In this document: piece after piece, positions 17,862 through 25,951 of the stretch
Layout: each line of letters begins with the position of its first letter
Numbering within the stretch: the stretch's first letter is position 1
From: JL08 sp963765555
GTDB taxonomy: Bacteria; Pseudomonadota; Alphaproteobacteria; Rhodobacterales; Rhodobacteraceae
Length of the DNA: 64,000 bases
NCBI GenBank assembly: GCA_963765555.1
Contig: CAVXWX010000003.1
Span: 434,001-498,000 of the forward strand
Direction: 5' to 3'
Program-made: the position numbers and the translations under genes
Notes under the pieces: generated by a model
Told to the model about the DNA's origin: nothing
The model's input: only the letters and a program-made list of their open reading frames with translations
Database searches by the model: none

Positions 17862-18841
17862 CACATCACGACGATATTGCCACGCTTGTGCCCGGTTTCC
17901 ATGTGCCGGTGCGCTGCAATCAGATCGTCCAGCGGATAGATACGGTCAAAAACGGGCGCAAGCGCGCCGCTGTCTGCCATGTCAATCAACTGATCCAGAA
18001 GGTCGCGCAACAGCGCGGGGGGTTGAAGGCCTGCGGCCGAAAATCGCGCTTTTTGTGACCCGAACAGCGATGTGCGCAAAAGCGCCCCCAGCAATCCCAG
18101 CGACAGGACAGGGCAGACGTAGCGCCCCCCCGGCGCAAGGCTGTTGCGCGCACGCTTGAACGAAGCGATACCCAGCGTATCATAGATCACGTCATATCCG
18201 GCGGCTTCAGCCAGAGCATCTTCTTGGCCATAGTCAATCACACGGTCGGCCCCCAACGCGGCCACAAGGCCTGTGTTGCGCGCACTGCATGTTGCCGTTA
18301 CAGATGCACCCATCGCAGCAGCGATTTGCACGGCGGCACTGCCCAGGCTGCCGGATCCCCCAAGGATCAGCACCCGTTCACCGGCTTTCAAGTTGGCGAC
18401 GGTTTTCAGAAAATGCAGCGATGTAAGCGGGCCGTCACACATCACGGCCGCGTCTTGATGTGACATGCTGTCGGGCTTTTTCATCAGGGTGCCATTTTCT
18501 TCCAGACATATGTGGGTGGCGTTTGCACCAAAGCTCAATCCGGTTTCGCCGAAAGCCGCATCGCCCACTGCGAAACGGCGAACGTCGCGCCCCACTGCGA
18601 TCACCTCGCCGGACAGGCCTGTGCCGCTCAGATTGTTGCGGGGGCGTCGCAGGCCCAGAAACGCACGGGCAAAGCGGGGTTTGCCCGCCCGCATCATGCC
18701 GTCGGCGCGGGAAACCGCAGATGCGCGGATTCTGATCAGGATATCTGTCGGGCCCGGTGTCGGCATCGGGCGTTCAACGGGTTCAAGCTGGTCGGGTGTG
18801 CCATAGTTGCGGATGCTCCAGGCGGTCAGTGTGGCGGTCAT
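17861..18841 (-). CDS. NAD(P)-dependent alcohol dehydrogenase / quinone oxidoreductase (MDR)
   Basis: 326-residue zinc-free MDR protein. GroES-like start (PTDILIRIRASAVSRADGMM), then cofactor loop RVLILGGSGSLGSAAVQIAA and LGADRVIDYGQED. It resembles the QOR-like reductases often annotated as NAD(P)-dependent alcohol dehydrogenase. It is divergent from a LysR gene across 107 bases, the classic layout of a regulator and its target. Confidence 0.85.
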   Translation of the reverse strand: MTATLTAWSIRNYGTPDQLEPVERPMPTPGPTDILIRIRASAVSRADGMMRAGKPRFARAFLGLRRPRNNLSGTGLSGEVIAVGRDVRRFAVGDAAFGETGLSFGANATHICLEENGTLMKKPDSMSHQDAAVMCDGPLTSLHFLKTVANLKAGERVLILGGSGSLGSAAVQIAAAMGASVTATCSARNTGLVAALGADRVIDYGQEDALAEAAGYDVIYDTLGIASFKRARNSLAPGGRYVCPVLSLGLLGALLRTSLFGSQKARFSAAGLQPPALLRDLLDQLIDMADSGALAPVFDRIYPLDDLIAAHRHMETGHKRGNIVVM

Positions 18842-18948
18842 GTCGGTATCTCCTTGGGATCGGGCGGTGTCATGACGCTGATCTAGTGTATCAAAATAGG
18901 TCTGAATATTGACTTTTATTGCCCGGTGCGGTTCAAAATCGTTCCACG

Positions 18949-19833
18949 ATGATGGATTGGAAATCTCTTCCCGCTTTTCTGGCTGTCGCGCGCAGCGGAT
19001 CGTTGCGTGGTGCGGCTGAACAGACAGACGGCACCCACGCCACGATCAGGCGCCAGATCGAGGCGTTGGAAGCGCGTCTTGGCTCTCAACTGTTTCGCCG
19101 TGGCAGCGATGGCCTGCGCCTGACCGAGGCCGGTCGCGCGCTTTTGCCCCAGGCGCTGGAGGCCGAGGCGGCACTGCTGAAAGGCTTCAACGCCGTGCAG
19201 GGGTTGGACCGCGAGGCGTCAGGGCGCATTCGCCTGTCGGCTGATCCGATGACGGCGTATTTCCTGCTGGCCCCGGTGTTGGCCGAATTCGCGCTTCTTT
19301 ATCCCGAGATTGATATCGATCTGAACCTTTCATATGGCATCACGTCCATTGCGCGGCTGGAAACCGACGTGTCGATCCGCCATACCCGCACGGTCGAGGA
19401 TGATGTGGTGGGCCGCAAGCTTTTCCCCTTGGCCATCGGGACCTACGCAGCGTCCGAGTATCTTGACCGAATGCTGCCCAACGCGGGGCCGCAAGGACAG
19501 GGGCTGACGTGGATCGGGTATGGCGAAGTGCCCGAACTGCTGGCCCACATTCAGGCCTCTCCTTACCCGAAGGCGCGTGTCCGCCACACCATTGCGGACC
19601 CTGCCATGCACTTGCATATGGCGCGTGCAGGGGCGGGGATGACGGTGCTGGCGGCTTGGGTGCAGGCGCGGTTTCCCGAATTGCAGCGCGTGCCCGGTAC
19701 CGCGTTTGATACCAGCAGATCGACATGGGTTTTGCTGCACGGCGATCTTCAAAGGGTGCGGCGTGTGCGGCTTTTCGTTGATTACCTGTGCGCCGCGCTT
19801 GGCGAACGGCGGGCCGAATTCATCGGGCGCTGA
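18949..19833 (+). CDS. LysR-family transcriptional regulator
   Basis: About 294 residues. Helix-turn-helix near residues 4-60 (LPAFLAVARSGSLRGAAEQT, then HATIRRQIEALEARLGSQLF), then a substrate domain. ATG 18949 and ATG 18952 are adjacent; either may serve. It is transcribed away from the MDR gene, which is its likely target, with possible autoregulation in the 107-base gap. I did not find a clean T-N11-A dyad there. Confidence 0.88.
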   Translation: MMDWKSLPAFLAVARSGSLRGAAEQTDGTHATIRRQIEALEARLGSQLFRRGSDGLRLTEAGRALLPQALEAEAALLKGFNAVQGLDREASGRIRLSADPMTAYFLLAPVLAEFALLYPEIDIDLNLSYGITSIARLETDVSIRHTRTVEDDVVGRKLFPLAIGTYAASEYLDRMLPNAGPQGQGLTWIGYGEVPELLAHIQASPYPKARVRHTIADPAMHLHMARAGAGMTVLAAWVQARFPELQRVPGTAFDTSRSTWVLLHGDLQRVRRVRLFVDYLCAALGERRAEFIGR

Positions 19834-19955
19834 TGCAGGCTGTGGTGTTCGTTCTGGCTAGGCACGCTGAAAAAATTGGTGATACTGGGCCAATCCGCTG
19901 ACCGGCCCTGATGCCATCCGGTCCCGTCACAAACAACTCAAACCGGAGAGCCAGC

Positions 19956-21386
19956 ATGAGCTACGCGCTTTACGTCGGCAAGAACCACAGCCGGACAGGT
20001 CACGCATGGATGGCCGGTTATGGCGATGAACCTTCGTCGCACTGGCTTGAAATCGTGCCAGCGGCCGATCACGCGGCAGACGCGAGTTTTGAAGCCGGTA
20101 TTGGCCCTGACGCGGATATGCCCGGACACAGAATAACGGTACCGCAAGCAGGCCATACACTGCGTCATATGCGGGTCAGCTATTCCTATTATCTTGGCGT
20201 GCCCGCCCCGATCACCAATGGCGGGGTGAACGAAGCGGGGGTGGCGGTGCGGGATGTCTGGTCGACCTCGCGCGCTGAACTGCGCGACATGACGACAAAG
20301 GATCAGGCGGGGCTGAATTACAGCGATCTGGCCCGCTGCGCGTTGGAACGCGCCAGTTCTGCGCGGGGTGCGGTCGAGCTGTGCGCGTCCCTGATCGCCC
20401 AGCACGGAGAGGCGACATATGGCGGCAATTCCCATATCTTTGCCGACAGGGACGAGGCGTGGGTGATGATCCAGTTCGCGGGCGGTCAGGGGCTGTGGGT
20501 GGCGGAACGGTTGGGGGCGGACAGTATCCGCGCGTCGCGCCCCGGTTATGTGCTTGAGGTTCCTGTTGATGACCCCGACCATCCCGATTTCCTGTATTCA
20601 CCGAATTTCGTCAGCTTCGCGCGCGAACAGGGCTGGTACAAGGGCGGTCCGTTTGATGCCAACGCGATCTACGGTGATGGCAAGGGCCGCTGGGACGGCA
20701 TCAAATGGATCGAAACAGAGATGCAGGCCCGCGCGGCGCGGCCTGAAAAAATCGGGCTGGACGATATGATCTGGGCGGTCCGGACCGAAAAACTGACGGG
20801 TGACACGGCAGGGTACGGGCAGGTTGTACCGCTTGCTCCCGTCACCGATCCGGCCCTGATCCTGATGTGGCATGCCGCCTGTGGCGCACTGGCCGCGCCG
20901 TTTTCACCGGTCTTTCTGGGCCAGAATACGATCGCGCCGGAATACGGCCCGCACCGCTATCTGACAGCCGGGGAATCCCACCGCTTCATGGATATGCGCA
21001 AAGCGGTCAGTGGTGGTGTCGATACTGTCTCGCTTGTGCCGCAGCAGGCCGAAACCACAGTGGGGGCGTTTCAGGACAGCAAGCGCCTGATGTACCTGAT
21101 GCAATTGATCGGACCGGAATCAATCGCATCGGTACATCCGGCCTTTGTCAGGCGCGAAACACATTTGTCCGACCTGACGGCGGCCTTTATGCGCGTCGCC
21201 GAAACAGCCATTGATGCCGGACGCGGGGCGGATGCCGCCGCGGTGTTAACAGACTTTTCCAATGGCGAACTGAAGTCCGGCTTGGCCCTTGTGCGGGATC
21301 TTGTCACCGGATTATCGGTTCAGGCCGCTGGACAAACCCGCGCGGTTCAATCGGACAAACCAGCGGGCTTTCACCAGATTTGGTAG
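19956..21386 (+). CDS. C69 peptidase-like (NTN hydrolase fold) protein lacking the N-terminal Cys
   Basis: 476-residue protein resembling the C69 dipeptidase family of N-terminal nucleophile hydrolases: PAPITNGGVNEAGVAVRDVW, then YGGNSHIFADRDEAWVMIQF, then GQGLWVAERLGADSIRASRP. The family normally begins Met-x-Cys, with Cys as nucleophile after processing. Here the start is MSYALYVGKNHS with no Cys at all near the N-terminus. Start ATG 19956 has CCGGAGAG upstream. Either a Ser acts as nucleophile or the protein is a non-catalytic relative. It is convergent with znuA (19-base gap). Confidence 0.68.
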   Translation: MSYALYVGKNHSRTGHAWMAGYGDEPSSHWLEIVPAADHAADASFEAGIGPDADMPGHRITVPQAGHTLRHMRVSYSYYLGVPAPITNGGVNEAGVAVRDVWSTSRAELRDMTTKDQAGLNYSDLARCALERASSARGAVELCASLIAQHGEATYGGNSHIFADRDEAWVMIQFAGGQGLWVAERLGADSIRASRPGYVLEVPVDDPDHPDFLYSPNFVSFAREQGWYKGGPFDANAIYGDGKGRWDGIKWIETEMQARAARPEKIGLDDMIWAVRTEKLTGDTAGYGQVVPLAPVTDPALILMWHAACGALAAPFSPVFLGQNTIAPEYGPHRYLTAGESHRFMDMRKAVSGGVDTVSLVPQQAETTVGAFQDSKRLMYLMQLIGPESIASVHPAFVRRETHLSDLTAAFMRVAETAIDAGRGADAAAVLTDFSNGELKSGLALVRDLVTGLSVQAAGQTRAVQSDKPAGFHQIW

Positions 21387-21405
21387 CGGATTACTGATTG
21401 ATACC

Positions 21406-22449
21406 TCACAGACATCCGGCAAGGCTGGACGCAAGATTGCGCATCAGTTGCGGATAAAGCGCCGGACCCGGTTCGATATCTGATCCGAGAGGATCAATAA
21501 CGGCCGTATTGGCCTGCGTTCCATCCAGTACGGTCGCCACCATGTCCGGATTGAATTGCGGTTCGGCCAGTACACACTCGATGCCTTCTTGTGCAATACG
21601 TGCCTGAATTTCGCTGATCCGCGCAGGGCCGGGATCAGAGGCATCGCCAATTGAAATCGCACCGGATGCCGGGAAATCGAAATCCGTTTCGAAATACTGG
21701 TAGGCATCATGGAAAACAATAAAACGTCCGCCACGAACGGGGGCGAGCAAAGCCATGATATCGGTGTTCAGGGTCTCGATTTCGGCACGCGCTGCGGCGG
21801 CGTTTGCAAAATAGGCCCCTGCATTCTCCGGGTCTGCGGCAGACAATTGTCCGGCGATCACGTTTAGCCAGTTTGCGGCATTCTGCGTTGAAAGCCAGGC
21901 ATGAGCGTCATAGTCGCCATGCGCATGGTCATGATCGTGTTCAGCGTGCTTGTCGTCGTCATGTGCCTTGTGTTCGTCGTCATGGGCATGGTTTTCATCG
22001 CCATGTTCATGATCATCCCCGTGATCGTGCTCCTCTTTTCCGTGATCCTTGTCATCATGCGTGTCTTCGCCGCCATGTGCGTGCGCTTCAAAAAGCGCGC
22101 CTTCGCGAAACCCGAGCCGGATCGTCCCGTCCGATTCCAAAAGCTCTGTCACGGCCGCATCTGTCGCAAGCGTTCCAACCGCATCGTGCATCCAAGGTGT
22201 GAGGTCTTTGCCGATCCAGAACACAAGATCGGCATCTTGCAGGGCTGATGCCTCAGAGGGGCGCAGGGAATATTCGTGCGGGCTCGCGCCGGATTGTACA
22301 ATCAGATCGGGTACGCCAACCCCCTGCATGACCCGTGCCACCAGCGAATGGACCGGCGCGATATCAACGGCAACGCGCGGCACATCGGCAAGGGCGGTGC
22401 CGCCGAGCAAAACACCCGAAAGCGAGAGGGGCAGGAGTATTCTGGACAT
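21406..22449 (-). CDS. znuA: zinc ABC transporter substrate-binding protein ZnuA
   Basis: 347-residue periplasmic zinc-binding protein. Signal peptide at 1-21 (MSRILLPLSLSGVLLGGTAL). Metal ligands typical of the cluster 9 family: His58 in GASPHEYSLRP, a second His in DAHAWLS near 183, and FHDAYQYFE. A long His/Asp-rich loop occupies about residues 121-184, as in high-affinity zinc importers. Start ATG 22449 follows GGAGG by five bases. It is divergent from zur across 56 bases holding a candidate Zur site. Confidence 0.95.
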   Translation of the reverse strand: MSRILLPLSLSGVLLGGTALADVPRVAVDIAPVHSLVARVMQGVGVPDLIVQSGASPHEYSLRPSEASALQDADLVFWIGKDLTPWMHDAVGTLATDAAVTELLESDGTIRLGFREGALFEAHAHGGEDTHDDKDHGKEEHDHGDDHEHGDENHAHDDEHKAHDDDKHAEHDHDHAHGDYDAHAWLSTQNAANWLNVIAGQLSAADPENAGAYFANAAAARAEIETLNTDIMALLAPVRGGRFIVFHDAYQYFETDFDFPASGAISIGDASDPGPARISEIQARIAQEGIECVLAEPQFNPDMVATVLDGTQANTAVIDPLGSDIEPGPALYPQLMRNLASSLAGCL

Positions 22450-22468
22450 CGCGTCCTCCATGTGATTG

Positions 22469-22503
22469 TATAACGTTGCATTCCTCATATTGGAAACGTG
22501 ATA
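22469..22503. promoter_or_regulatory. candidate Zur operator between znuA and zur
   Basis: Inverted half-sites TATAACGTT (22469-22477) and AACGTGATA (22495-22503) pair at 8 of 9 positions. Each resembles the GTTAT-ACGTT flavour of Fur/Zur boxes. The site overlaps a plausible znuA promoter on the minus strand (TTTCCA, 18 bases, TATACA) and reaches almost to the zur start codon, so zinc-loaded Zur could block both directions. Confidence 0.5.
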
Positions 22504-22505
22504 AC

Positions 22506-23030
22506 ATGACAAGTAGCTCCGGCTCTCAAAATGCGCCGCACGACGCGGCCACACCTGTGGGGTTCGTGCGTCACGACCACGCCAGTTGCGTGGCGGACGG
22601 GCTTGCCGCGGCCGAACTGCGCTGTGCCGAAGACGGTCTTAGGTTTACGCCGGTGCGCAGAAAGGTCTTGGAAATCCTGTTGCAGGAACACCGTGCGCTT
22701 GGCGCCTATGTGATTCTTGACCGCCTGCGTGACGAAGGGTTCGGATCACAGCCGCCGGTGGCCTATCGCGCGCTTGATTTTCTTGTGGCCCACGGGCTTG
22801 CGCACAAGATCGAACGTCTTAATGCCTTCGTTGCCTGTGCCCATCCCGGCGAAACCCACGCGCCTGCCTTCATGATCTGCCGCCTGTGCGAATCTGTGGC
22901 CGAAGCGCAATCGGCACCGGCGCGCGGGGCTTTGGGCGCTGCCGCGCGAGCCACCGGTTTTCGGATCGAACGCACCGTTGTCGAGGCCGAGGGCGTCTGC
23001 CCCACTTGCGCAGAAAAGGCCGACGCATGA
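22506..23030 (+). CDS. zur: Fur-family zinc uptake regulator Zur
   Basis: 174-residue Fur-family repressor. DNA-binding wing-helix at about 45-105 (RFTPVRRKVLEILLQEHRAL, then PPVAYRALDFLVAHGLAHKI) and structural-zinc Cys pairs C125/C128 (ICRLC) and C165/C168 (CPTC). The ALGAY segment and the zinc-transport neighbours identify Zur over Fur. Start ATG 22506. Its stop overlaps the znuC start (ATGA), so repressor and importer are coexpressed. Zinc-loaded Zur should bind the site just upstream. Confidence 0.93.
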   Translation: MTSSSGSQNAPHDAATPVGFVRHDHASCVADGLAAAELRCAEDGLRFTPVRRKVLEILLQEHRALGAYVILDRLRDEGFGSQPPVAYRALDFLVAHGLAHKIERLNAFVACAHPGETHAPAFMICRLCESVAEAQSAPARGALGAAARATGFRIERTVVEAEGVCPTCAEKADA

Positions 23031-23803
23031 GCCTTGTCGAAGTTGACAACCTGAGCGTCAGCTATGGTGCGAAAACGGTCTTGTCCCATGTAGCGCTGAC
23101 AATCGAACCGGGCGAGATCGTCACAATTGTCGGCCCGAACGGGTCTGGCAAAACCAGCCTGCTGCGCGCGATCATCGGCGCGGTCAAACCATCGCGCGGG
23201 CGGGTCACGCGTGGCCGCAATGTCAAGTTGGGATACGTGCCCCAGAAATTGCATATCGATCCGACCCTGCCCATGACGGTGGCGCGCTTTTTACGACTGC
23301 CGGGGGGTGTTGCCGCGGGCGATATCAAAGAAGCACTGGCCAAGGCGGGCGTTCCCGACCTGTCGGGCACCCAGATGTCCGAATTGTCGGGCGGACAGTT
23401 CCAGCGGGTGCTGTTGGCCCGTGCGCTGATCGGACGACCCGACCTGTTGTTGCTGGATGAAGCGACACAGGGGCTGGATCAGCCCGGATCGGCCGCGTTC
23501 TATCGCCAGATCGAACAGGTGCGCCGTGACACCGGTTGTGCCGTGCTGATGATCAGCCACGAATTGCACGTTGTGATGAGCGCATCGGATCGGGTGATTT
23601 GCCTGAACGGCCACGTCTGCTGCGAAGGCACGCCCGAAGTGGTTGCATCCGCGCCGGAATATCGTGCGCTGTTCGGGTCGGGCACGCTGGGCGCGTTGGC
23701 GCTATATCGTCACGATCATGACCACAACCACGATCACAATCACGACCACGGCCACGACCACAGTCACGATCACAAAAAAGACCATACGGAAGCCGCCGAA
23801 TAA
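23027..23803 (+). CDS. znuC: zinc ABC transporter ATP-binding protein ZnuC with His-rich tail
   Basis: 258 residues. Walker A GPNGSGKTS at 36-44, signature LSGGQFQRVLLARAL, Walker B LLLLDEATQGLD, switch His in MISHELHVV. It energises zinc import with ZnuB. The last 32 residues form a tail of alternating His, Asp and Asn (about 227-258), unusual for the cytoplasmic ATPase and probably a metal buffer or sensor. It overlaps zur by four bases and znuB as TAATG. Confidence 0.95.
   Translation: MSLVEVDNLSVSYGAKTVLSHVALTIEPGEIVTIVGPNGSGKTSLLRAIIGAVKPSRGRVTRGRNVKLGYVPQKLHIDPTLPMTVARFLRLPGGVAAGDIKEALAKAGVPDLSGTQMSELSGGQFQRVLLARALIGRPDLLLLDEATQGLDQPGSAAFYRQIEQVRRDTGCAVLMISHELHVVMSASDRVICLNGHVCCEGTPEVVASAPEYRALFGSGTLGALALYRHDHDHNHDHNHDHGHDHSHDHKKDHTEAAE
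23713..23787 (+). repeat. His-codon microrepeat in znuC
   Basis: Imperfect six-base repeat of the form CAC/CAT-GAC/GAT/AAC encoding the His-rich tail of ZnuC. It is coding, stays in frame, and is a likely site for length variation between strains. Confidence 0.6.
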
Positions 23804-24597
23804 TGCTGGACGATTTCATGATGCGCGCGACACTGGCCGGAATTGGCGTCGCGCTGGCTGCGGCCCCGCTGGGATGTTTCGTGGTCTGGCGGCGTATGGC
23901 GTATTTCGGCGATGCGACGGCCCATGCCGCGATATTGGGTGTCGCCTTGTCTTTGGCGCTGTCGATTTCGGTGTTCGCCGGAGCGATGGCAATCGCGCTT
24001 TTGATGGCACTGACGGTCAACCTGCTGACCGGTCGGGGCTATGCGATGGATACTCTGCTTGGGGTTCTTGCCCATTCTGCACTGGCCTTCGGGCTGGTGG
24101 CTGTGTCCTTCCTGTCCGGTATCCGGATCGATCTGATGGCCTATCTGTTCGGCGATATCCTTGCCGTATCGCGCGTGGATCTTGCGGTGATCTGGGGTGG
24201 GGCCGCGCTTGTCGTGGCTTTGATCGGATGGCGCTGGTCGGCACTTCTCACCGCGACGCTGAACGAGGATCTGGCCCATGCCAGCGGCATTGATCCAAGG
24301 CGCGAACAGCTTGTGCTGACCTTGGCGCTGGCCATTACCGTGGCGGTCGCGATCAAGGTTGTCGGCGTGCTTTTGATCGCCGCCATGCTGATCATCCCCG
24401 CCGCTGCCGCACGACCGTTAAGCCGCACGCCCGAACGCATGGCATTGGTCGCGGCAGGTATCGGCAGCCTGTCGGCAGTGTTGGGGCTGCGGGCGGCCTA
24501 CATCTTTGACACGCCTGCGGGGCCGTCCATTGTCTGTGTTGCCGCGTTGATCTTTGCCACGCTCAGCATCGCAGGGCGCGTTCGCGCTGTCCCATAG
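23803..24597 (+). CDS. znuB: zinc ABC transporter permease ZnuB
   Basis: 264-residue polytopic protein of the ABC-3 family with about eight membrane segments. Start MLDDFMMRATLAGIGVALAA; the family segment GCFVVWRRMAYFGDATAHAA with the YFGDATAHA element; later KVVGVLLIAAMLIIPAAAAR, the usual ABC-3 signature. It forms the inner-membrane channel of ZnuABC. TAATG overlap with znuC. A 41-base gap with its own GGAGAG leads to the DUF2796 gene. Confidence 0.94.
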   Translation: MLDDFMMRATLAGIGVALAAAPLGCFVVWRRMAYFGDATAHAAILGVALSLALSISVFAGAMAIALLMALTVNLLTGRGYAMDTLLGVLAHSALAFGLVAVSFLSGIRIDLMAYLFGDILAVSRVDLAVIWGGAALVVALIGWRWSALLTATLNEDLAHASGIDPRREQLVLTLALAITVAVAIKVVGVLLIAAMLIIPAAAARPLSRTPERMALVAAGIGSLSAVLGLRAAYIFDTPAGPSIVCVAALIFATLSIAGRVRAVP

Positions 24598-24638
24598 CAC
24601 CAAATTTACACCCCTGACCCAAACACGGAGAGACCGAG

Positions 24639-25226
24639 ATGAATAAAACATCCCTGATAATCGCCCTGATGGCGCCCTCTGTCCTATTTGCACAGGAAAC
24701 ACGGGAACTTGGGGCGCATGAACACGGGCATTCCGCGCTGAATATCGCCATCGAAGGGGGGCAGGTCGCTATGGAACTGCAAGCGCCCGGCGTCGATATT
24801 GTCGGGTTCGAGTATGAGGCAAAAACAGCCGAAGACCGCGCCAAACTGGACGCCGCGATTGCCGCATTGTCAAAGCCGCTATCGCTGTTCGTCTTGCCGG
24901 CTGCCGCTGGCTGCACTGTCGCGGCATCAAGCGCGGGTCTGATCGATGAGCATCACAAAGAAGGCGAAGATCACGCGCATGATGATCATGATCATGACGA
25001 TCACGATGATCACGCGAAAGAAGACGGGGCCGAACATACCGAGTTTCACGCGGAATATCTGCTGAACTGTAGCGATCCAGGCGCGATCAACCGGATCGAA
25101 TTCGCATTCTTTAAAACCTTTCCCAACGCGCAAGAGGTCGATGTACAGATGATTTCCGACAGGGGCGCACAGGGGTTCGAGGTTGAACGGGATGCGCCGG
25201 TTCTTGACCTGTCGGGATCGATCTGA
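24639..25226 (+). CDS. DUF2796 His-rich periplasmic zinc-associated protein
   Basis: 195 residues. Signal peptide 1-19 (MNKTSLIIALMAPSVLFAQ), then the family start ELGAHEHGHSALNIAIEGGQ with three His in a row of alternates, then MELQAPGVDIVGFEYEAKT. A His/Asp-rich loop occupies about residues 104-135. The C-terminal part reads FHAEYLLNCSDPGAINRIEF. DUF2796 genes often lie in Zur regulons, and the His clusters imply zinc binding. A role in handing periplasmic zinc to the following ABC/DUF3299 proteins is inference. Confidence 0.85.
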   Translation: MNKTSLIIALMAPSVLFAQETRELGAHEHGHSALNIAIEGGQVAMELQAPGVDIVGFEYEAKTAEDRAKLDAAIAALSKPLSLFVLPAAAGCTVAASSAGLIDEHHKEGEDHAHDDHDHDDHDDHAKEDGAEHTEFHAEYLLNCSDPGAINRIEFAFFKTFPNAQEVDVQMISDRGAQGFEVERDAPVLDLSGSI

Positions 25227-25237
25227 CGAGGGCAGGG

Positions 25238-25951
25238 GTGAACGATAGCCAAAACTACGACGCACTGGCGCTTGATCAGGTTGAATTTCAGTGGTCCGGG
25301 CGCGATGCGTTCGCCCTGAAGGTCGATGATTTTCGCATCGCGCAGGGCGAACGTGTGCTGTTACTGGGGGAAAGCGGGTCGGGCAAATCGACCCTGCTGT
25401 CGCTGATCTGCGGCATCAACGCCCCGCAAAGCGGGGCGATCCGCGTGGATGGCACTGATTTGGCCACATTACGCCCCGCCGGGCGGGATCGTTTTCGGGC
25501 GGAAAAGATCGGCATCGTGTTCCAGCAATTCAACCTCCTGCCCTATGCCGCGCCGATTGATAACATCGTGCTGCCGCTGCGCTTTGCACCGGCGCGACGG
25601 GCCAGTGCGGGCGATGCGCGCGCCGCCGCGCTTGCCCTGACAGACGCGCTTGGCCTGTCGCGTGATATCATAGAAACCTCCACCGCCGACCGTCTGAGCG
25701 TGGGTCAGCAACAGCGGGTTGCTGTCGCGCGGGCCTTGATTGGCGCGCCGTCCCTGATTGTGGCCGACGAACCGACATCGGCCCTTGATGCTGGCGCGCA
25801 GGCGAACTTTCTTGATCTGCTCTTTGCGCAATGCGCGGCCGCAGGCTCGACCCTGTTGATGGTCAGCCATGATGAACGCCTTGCCCCCCGCTTTGATCGC
25901 AGTGTTCGCATGGAAGATATCGCCACCTTGTCGCGCGAGGCCGCGCTATGA
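25238..25951 (+). CDS. ABC transporter ATP-binding protein, LolD/MacB type
   Basis: 237 residues, GTG start 12 bases after the DUF2796 stop. Walker A GESGSGKST, Q-loop VFQQFNLLPYA, signature LSVGQQQRVAVARAL, Walker B LIVADEPTSALD, switch MVSHDERLAPRF. It belongs to the mechanotransmission (LolD/MacB) branch, which powers periplasmic work and not substrate passage. It is coupled to its permease by an ATGA overlap. A corresponding ATPase-permease pair occurs in the Zur-regulated PA4063-PA4066 operon of Pseudomonas aeruginosa (from memory). Confidence 0.88.
   Translation: MNDSQNYDALALDQVEFQWSGRDAFALKVDDFRIAQGERVLLLGESGSGKSTLLSLICGINAPQSGAIRVDGTDLATLRPAGRDRFRAEKIGIVFQQFNLLPYAAPIDNIVLPLRFAPARRASAGDARAAALALTDALGLSRDIIETSTADRLSVGQQQRVAVARALIGAPSLIVADEPTSALDAGAQANFLDLLFAQCAAAGSTLLMVSHDERLAPRFDRSVRMEDIATLSREAAL

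Noticed and set aside
23713..23787. Periodic CAC-rich repeat that at first looks like a small CRISPR or VNTR
   Set aside because: It is an in-frame His-codon tail of znuC with a six-base period and no spacers.
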